Assembly (NCBI GenBank): GCA_030490835.1
Contig: CM059975.1
Location: 12,839,579 to 12,903,578 of the forward strand
From: Annona cherimola
Taxonomy: Eukaryota > Streptophyta > Magnoliopsida > Magnoliales > Annonaceae
DNA length: 64,000 bases
Direction: 5' to 3'
Of this stretch, positions 58,887 through 64,000 are shown one piece after another; positions within the stretch are counted from its first letter, which is position 1, and each line of letters begins with the position of its first letter. Below the pieces are notes generated by a model. It was not told where the DNA came from and ran no database searches. It worked only from the letters and a program-made list of their open reading frames with translations. The position numbers and the translations under genes were made by a program.

Positions 58887-58951
58887 AAAAGCCGAAAGAG
58901 ACATTGCCATAACAAAAAAAAAAAAAAAAAATTTAAAAGCTGAAAAAGACA
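58887..58951 (+). repeat. Poly(A) micro-insertion with 17-bp direct repeats
   Basis: AAAAGCCGAAAGAGACA (58887-58903) and AAAAGCTGAAAAAGACA (58935-58951), two mismatches, flank TTGCCATAAC, 18 A and TTT. It lies 12 bp beyond the hAT-like element. Confidence 0.75.
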
Positions 58952-59123
58952 GATTGGTTGTATAGATATAAGCGTCCACATCCCGTATTTTTTATAAGTA
59001 TTCGGGCTTCACCAAAATTTTAATAAATATAAAATTCGACAATACAATTTTGTAAAATTATTTTTTATTTTTCCCTGCCCTCCCAAAACAAATTAAAAAA
59101 TTGTAAATTCTAAATGAGGCAAA

Positions 59124-59461
59124 ATTTGAGGGGTGGCCAAAAAACCCATTTTTTATTTTTTTATTTTTTTGTAAACATGTAAAATTAGTTGTATTTAACT
59201 TATCAACCAAGTTTTATCATTTTTGGATACTTTTAAAAAAAATTATTTTTAAACATGGTGACATTTTTCTTAATTTTGAGTCAAAAAATGACAAAAATGC
59301 TACTATATTTAAAAACAAAAAATACTTAAAAGCATCCAAAAATAGTAAAACTTAATTTATAGGTTAAATACACTTAGCTTTACATGTTTATAAAAAAATA
59401 AAATAAAAAATATTTTTGAAAAGGTCCCATGCACCAGGCCTAAAAAAATCACCCCTCAAAT
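59124..59461. mobile_element. Fold-back element, 338 bp (copy F10)
   Basis: The outer arms ATTTGAGGGGTGGCC and (inverted right) ATTTGAGGGGTGATTT pair. The inner core has AACCAAGTTTTATCATTTTT with the inverse AAAAATAGTAAAACTTAATT, centred near 59285. Non-coding; it lies about 530 bp beyond the 3' end of NUP35. Confidence 0.85.
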
Positions 59462-59993
59462 CTAAGTATAGGCCACCCTTAAATCACCCGATTAAAGGGC
59501 TCCCGATGCAAGATGCAAAGAATGATACGGTAGGGGGGGAAAAATTCTCTAATGCGGGGAAAAGGTTCTTTTAGAGTAATCTTGACATTAACCCAAGTTC
59601 TATAGTATATCCTTGGGTATGCCGACATTGGAGTAACTCCAAGAACAGAGGATCAGACCACGGAATGTGGAACAGTAGCTGAACATGATCTGTGAGTAAG
59701 CATTCAGTTCGTAAGCAAAGAATCGCTGCTCCTGATTATTAGGCAAAGAAACCATTCCTTAATATAATGGTACAGCTTCTATTAAGGTGAGGTGGCTTTT
59801 CGTCCTGTATTACAAAATGAGGCCAATCCAACAGCCCAAGAACATAGAGGCCAACAAAGAGAGATTCACTAAATTATCGAACAAGCAGGTTAACAGTGGG
59901 TCTTTCTGTTTTTTTTTTTTTCTTCTTTCAAAAAAAAAATTATTAAGTTCCCTCAGCATTAGGAGCGAAAGCAGACAAAAGGATTTTGCATCT

Positions 59994-62900
59994 TCAAATT
60001 CCAAACATCAAATCCATGACTCTTGATACTGCTGATTTTGCAGGGGTGGCAATAGCCCCACCAGAACGCCGGGTAGTATCACCATTCTGAAGATAATACG
60101 GTCGCGGAGGAGTATGTGAAGCAGTTGGTGCTGATGCAGACGCAGAAGGCTGGGTAGGCAGGAGCATGAAGCCTTTGTTGTGCAGTTTCTCATTCAAATA
60201 CTGACGCTGAACATGATCCACAGGCTTCACACCAATAATGAGAACACCGTTTATCTGCATTCCGTTCTTGGTTAATGCCTTTTGCGCATCAAATCGGTTC
60301 TGGACAAGGAGAGCAAAGTGTCAAGAAACATCTTTGGATGGAAGAGAGAGAGAAGCAAAAGAAGAAGAAGAAGAAGAAGAAGAAGAAATATTGGTCTACC
60401 TGGTTGCATCACACTTTTCTGTAACACCTTTTATTTGGATTCATTGTGGTGCTTTAATTAGTTTAAAACCCAACATTATAATTATCTCTATCTACTTAAT
60501 TATTCTTCCAAAGTCATTTCACCTTAAAAAAATTCAAATGGTCAATACCCAAGAAGTATTAAATAAAATAGCACTTGATTATATTTCACTAAGAAATAAC
60601 AGAGAGAAGTACGACAATTGGTATCGAACTTGGAATCACAACATCAGACTTATGAAAAAGTTTCACAAAAATTTTTGGTGAAACCGGTTACATAAAAATG
60701 TGTCAATCAACAAAGATCAAGCAAAATGCTCAAACCATTCAATTCATAGGGCCCATGCTGTTTGGGAAATACACAAGCCAGTGAACCATGGACCATGACA
60801 TGGTAATCAGATTTCAAGCCACCATCAAATGAGGTACATGAGAGATGGCTAAAGAGTGCCCCCAAACCATTTCCCCACGGCATATGTATATATACGCTTT
60901 TCTATCAGGCATCATGCAACACCACGTGGTACATACAAAGAAAGGGCAATCCAGGTTGATTGCATACATCAGCACTTGCTGAAATTAAGGAGATTAAGAA
61001 AAGCAAACCTGATAAAGAATATGAAGCCAATTAGAATCTCTGGGACCTGGTACATGCTTTAATATTACACCACATTTCTCAAACTCACGTAGTACTAAGT
61101 TGGTATCACCTGGTAAAAATCTGATAAGGCAAGTGAACAAATTTTAGTTGCTGAAAACTCTAAATCTCAATCCACAACAGAACAAGAAAAATAAAACACA
61201 ACTTAGGGCCCATTTGGCCTAGATTCAGCAGGAAGTAAATAGTCTGCCACAGCTTGTTTGTGAGCAGCTATCCATTGTAACTTCTGTGACAGCAAGCATG
61301 AGTTTTGAAATCCACCCCCCCACAACAACTTTCAACTCCTTTTTGAGGAGGGGAACCCCATTGGAATTTCCAAACGGCATAGCCAAACAAGCCCTTATTA
61401 AGGCATCTGTAAGAATTCGTTGCCCACTTATCTGTGAGCCTGTCAAATAAGAATGTATGCTGAAAATTCCACAGCAAATATGAATTATCAAAGTCCCACC
61501 TGAATACCCAGTAGTATCACCATTCTGAAGATCCAGTCTAACTAAACAACGCGAAACGTGATCTTGTAAAGGGCTCTGCAGTACTAAATAAAGATTATCA
61601 TCACTTGGGGTTGGAAGCAGTTATCCACCCTTTCCGGTAAAGCCAATATGTAATTCAATACATCAACTTAATCTTAAGTCTCTTTCCCACAGGCAAATCT
61701 TACCAAAATTGATGATCTTTATTTCCTATGACACAGCAACCATCCATGGTAATTTGACTCGATTGCTGACTCCATAAATAAAATACATAAAAGCGATGAC
61801 AAATACAGCAGCAAGAATTAACCAACATGGTTAATCACTGAGGTCTGAGGATAAGGAAAGATACAAGATGGCACTACAGGGTTCTAAGAAGAAATCAACA
61901 GCAGGAAGTGAGAAGTATCATCTGAAGTTAGTTTGTAACAAAGACATGAGCATCTCAAGAGATATTGCATCAAAACCACAACAGATGAGGGGCAAAAGGA
62001 AGCATCAACTGCAAAATCATGGAAGGGTATAATTCAATGCAACACGAACATTGTTCACAATACCAATATTGCCGTGAGATACTATTATGTTCACTGGACA
62101 TCCAACCAATAATCCCAAATAATAATAATAATAATAATAATAAATTTCCAAGTATTCTTGGGCATTGGTTGATCTTTTGCTAACATGGATGTTACTGTGA
62201 CATCAACAACAGCCATCTACCAAAACAATTGCTTCTCTATGTGGCATCAACAATATCTCTTGGTACTGATATTACTACGGATCTTTAAGACCAACTTATT
62301 GCTTGGTTATGCAATAACAGATACCCATATCAATATCAAAAGCTTCTTGTTTTAATTTAAACTTTAAAAAAAAAAAAATCAACTCTGAATCCCTAAAGGC
62401 AGAATTTTCATAAAAATATTTTCTATAGAATGATAGGACATTGCATAACATTCGTGCTACTGACAAAACGTATCCCTGTCAAAAGCAAGTGACAGATATC
62501 ATGAAATATCAATATGGCTGAACAGTCCAATCACCCCGTTCTGCAAACACCTAGGCCCCTAAACTCGCAGCAAGGACCGTGCTGCCAGACAATGAAGAAA
62601 GTCTCAACCTATTCCGCCATCAGTTCCACGTTTAAAAATGCTGTCCATCGATCCCATTCAATAGCCTCACCGCGAGCTTGGACTCCAAGGGATCTAAGGA
62701 CAACATATTCGAATTCCAATTGACAAACAGCATCTAATCAATGAACTACAGCCAATCTATAACAAGCAAAAAGAATTTTCACGACAAACAGAAGTGTTGA
62801 ATGCAGCAGATATAGAAGCATACCCATAAACCGTGACGCACTCCTCTTCGTCGAGACCGCCCACAACAGGCAAGCTGCTCTTCTGCAGGTCGGGCCTGGC

Positions 62901-63404
62901 CACTTCCCTAGGCGGCGGGAGAGTAATCAAAGCACCAGCCTGCACTACTCCATCAACCGGCGATCCCTTGCCCTTCTCATCACGATCGCCGCCACTCTTA
63001 CCCGCGGACCACCAATTCAAACCCAGCGGGCTCTGCTGAGCCTGTGTGCTCACCTGCGGCGTTGCAGGCACCGAAGCATATGAAGTGCTCGCCTCGGCCC
63101 TGGTTTTCGACGGCGAGAACGAATTGCGGGCGGGCGTCCTGGTCTCCGATTTGAACTCCGGCGACGCCGGAGGCAGATCTCCTAGGCCACCCTCGGGCGA
63201 GAATTCAGCTCGGTCTTCGAGGGTGAAGACGGGAGGCGGAGGGGGATCTGAGCCGTTGAAATTCTCGCGCCAGAGAGCGGAGACGGCGGCGGCCTGGCCT
63301 GGGCTGGTGAACTTCCCTCTGTGGGCGGAGACAGGAGATGCCAGATCGCTAAAGAACAGCGACTGTCGACCAGATTTGGCTGTTCTCTGCACCGTGCTGC
63401 TCAT
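59994..63404 (-). CDS. NUP35: Nucleoporin NUP35 (MPPN/RRM-type)
   Basis: Three exons, 62824-63404, 61009-61120 and 59994-60299, join in frame to 332 aa. The junctions have GT..AG ends (TATGG|GTATGC; TTATCAG|ATTTTT; TATCAG|GTTTGC; TGTCCAG|AACCG). The start is the ATG at 63404 (MSSTVQRTAKSGRQSLFF), as in plant homologues. Residues 1-180 are disordered and Pro/Ser-rich, with the plant-typical SPGQAAAVSALWRENF (35-50) and GALITLPPPREVARP (157-171). The RRM-like MPPN domain spans about 184-262 (EFEKCGVILKHVPGPRDSNW; NGVLIIGVKPVD). The C-terminus VMDLMFGI fits the amphipathic membrane-binding end of Nup53/NUP35. It is a structural subunit of the inner ring of the nuclear pore. Residue 189 is Cys (EEECVTVYG), where homologues have Trp. 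Plant NUP35 proteins have about this length. Confidence 0.95.
60358..60388 (-). repeat. (GAA)n/(TTC)n microsatellite in NUP35 intron 2
   Basis: About ten GAA units. On the gene strand this is a TTC tract 58-88 nt upstream of the exon 3 acceptor (60300). Confidence 0.9.
61206..61394. mobile_element. PIF/Harbinger-like MITE in NUP35 intron 1, 189 bp
   Basis: The ends GGGCCCATTTGGC and GCCAAACAAGCCC are flanked by TTA on both sides (61203-61205, 61395-61397). The TTA duplication and GGGCC-TTTGG ends fit Tourist/PIF-Harbinger MITEs. Confidence 0.8.
61490..61538 (-). pseudogene. Fragment of NUP35 exon 3 within intron 1
   Basis: On the gene strand ATCTTCAGAATGGTGATACTAC matches the exon 3 stretch coding LQNGDTT exactly over 22 bp, and the similarity continues (TTCAGGTGGGACTTTG against TTCTGGTGGGGCTATTG). 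It has the same orientation as the gene. It is a relic of a partial duplication or an abandoned exon. Confidence 0.7.
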
Positions 63405-63438
63405 TTTCTCGATCGAGGGAAGCAAAAAGACAAGATAG

Positions 63439-63605
63439 AAACCCTAGAAATGGGTGTTTCTAGGGCTCGAAATGAGCGTGAGGAGGCCGGAACGAAGAAA
63501 AATTGGGATTTTTTATTTTTTTTTATTTTTTGAATTTTGTGGGATTTCCCGAAATGGAGGGAAACGTAGTCCTTCAAAACGGAGAAATGGTAGCGAAAAA
63601 CCCTA
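63439..63605 (-). promoter_or_regulatory. Telo-boxes and 5' leader hairpin of NUP35
   Basis: AAACCCTA occurs on the plus strand at 63439-63446 and 63598-63605, 35 and 194 bp upstream of the ATG. Telo-boxes are common near transcription starts of plant housekeeping genes. CCCTAGAAA (63442-63450) and TTTCTAGGG (63457-63465) form a perfect 9-bp stem with a 6-nt loop in the presumed leader. Confidence 0.6.
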
Positions 63606-63730
63606 CCTTCTGGGTTTCCCTTGCCCAAGGGAAGAAGGGCAGGGAGGTAATTTCGATGCGCCGCGCCTCCGCGCGCTTGCAAGTTTTTGACACTCCGCAT
63701 GGCCGTGTCGGGGATAAAAATAGGATCTGA

Positions 63731-64000
63731 TGCCCGGATGGAGGGGAATATTATTTTCGAAAAATATTTTTTATTTTTAAAAATAATAATTACTTTTCTT
63801 CTTTCTTACGCTGTTACATTTAAGAGCATAAACAAAAAATTATTCAATCCAAAATTATCATAATTTTTAATTAAGTTTTTATATTTTTCTATATAATTAT
63901 ACTACTTTTAAATCATTTATACACAGCTGTTTACAGAATTAACTTATTTATTTTAATTTTAAAGTATATTTAAGTAGTAAAAAACTTTTAGATAAAAATT
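63731..64000. other. AT-rich end of window, MITE remnant
   Basis: From about 63810 the motifs CATAATTTTTAATTAAGTTTT and TTAACTTATTTATTTTAATTTT match the left half of the 31033 MITE family, cut by the window edge. Confidence 0.5.

Noticed and set aside
60238..60681. 147-codon plus-strand frame opposite NUP35
   Set aside because: It is antisense to exon 3 and intron 2, and runs through the GAA microsatellite.
62833..63438. Plus-strand frames opposite NUP35 exon 1
   Set aside because: They are shadows of the GC-rich coding exon; the minus strand gives a clear NUP35 sequence.
1..64000. tRNA, rRNA, CRISPR arrays or organellar inserts
   Set aside because: No cloverleaf with conserved arms, no rRNA-like GC-rich conserved stretch, and no evenly spaced repeats with unique spacers were seen.

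Overview
The window is nuclear DNA of a flowering plant. It is AT-rich, intron-containing and full of MITE-type repeats. It carries plant-specific families (DUF247, FAR1-RELATED SEQUENCE, plant-type NUP35) and telo-boxes ahead of a housekeeping gene. The species cannot be fixed from sequence alone. No bacterial, organellar or viral features were seen.

Layout. (1) 1-42.3 kb is a DUF247 (UPF0481) tandem array. Six intact single-exon genes all lie on the minus strand (1872-3530, 26351-27952, 29524-30819, 33752-35098, 36965-38374, 40837-42273). One wrecked copy lies at about 9797-12018. Genes 2-6 sit 1.6-2.9 kb apart. Gene 1 is separated from gene 2 by about 23 kb of repeats and the pseudogene. 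The pseudogene is closest to gene 2, and the duplication that made it also carried gene 2's upstream flank. That flank was later doubled again (12.85-13.6 and 16.24-17.18 kb). (2) 42.3-48 kb is packed with palindromic elements lodged between (TA)n runs. (3) 48.3-52.3 kb holds a FAR1-RELATED SEQUENCE gene on the plus strand, with two FAR1 domains, a domesticated MULE transposase core and a SWIM finger. (4) 52.3-60 kb is intergenic with more elements. (5) 59.99-63.40 kb holds NUP35, a nuclear-pore RRM (MPPN) protein, on the minus strand with three exons.

The DUF247 genes are one family expanded in place. They differ mainly in their N-terminal tails and share a C-terminal hydrophobic anchor. In grasses DUF247 genes are the pollen determinants at the S and Z self-incompatibility loci. 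No HPS10-like partner was seen here, so no such role is claimed. FRS and NUP35 have no evident functional link to the array.

The repeats are the most unusual part. Four patterns stand out: (a) tiny insertions of the form (Y)GCCATC-poly(A), flanked by 12-17 bp direct repeats, at about ten sites; (b) fold-back elements whose central core is conserved while the outer arms differ from copy to copy; (c) palindromic elements bounded by (TA)n microsatellites, with hairpins at their ends; (d) hAT-like elements with clear 8-bp target duplications, including two same-family elements of 717 and 714 bp. All repeat comparisons were done by eye. Boundaries are good to a few bases where a target duplication is given, and approximate elsewhere.
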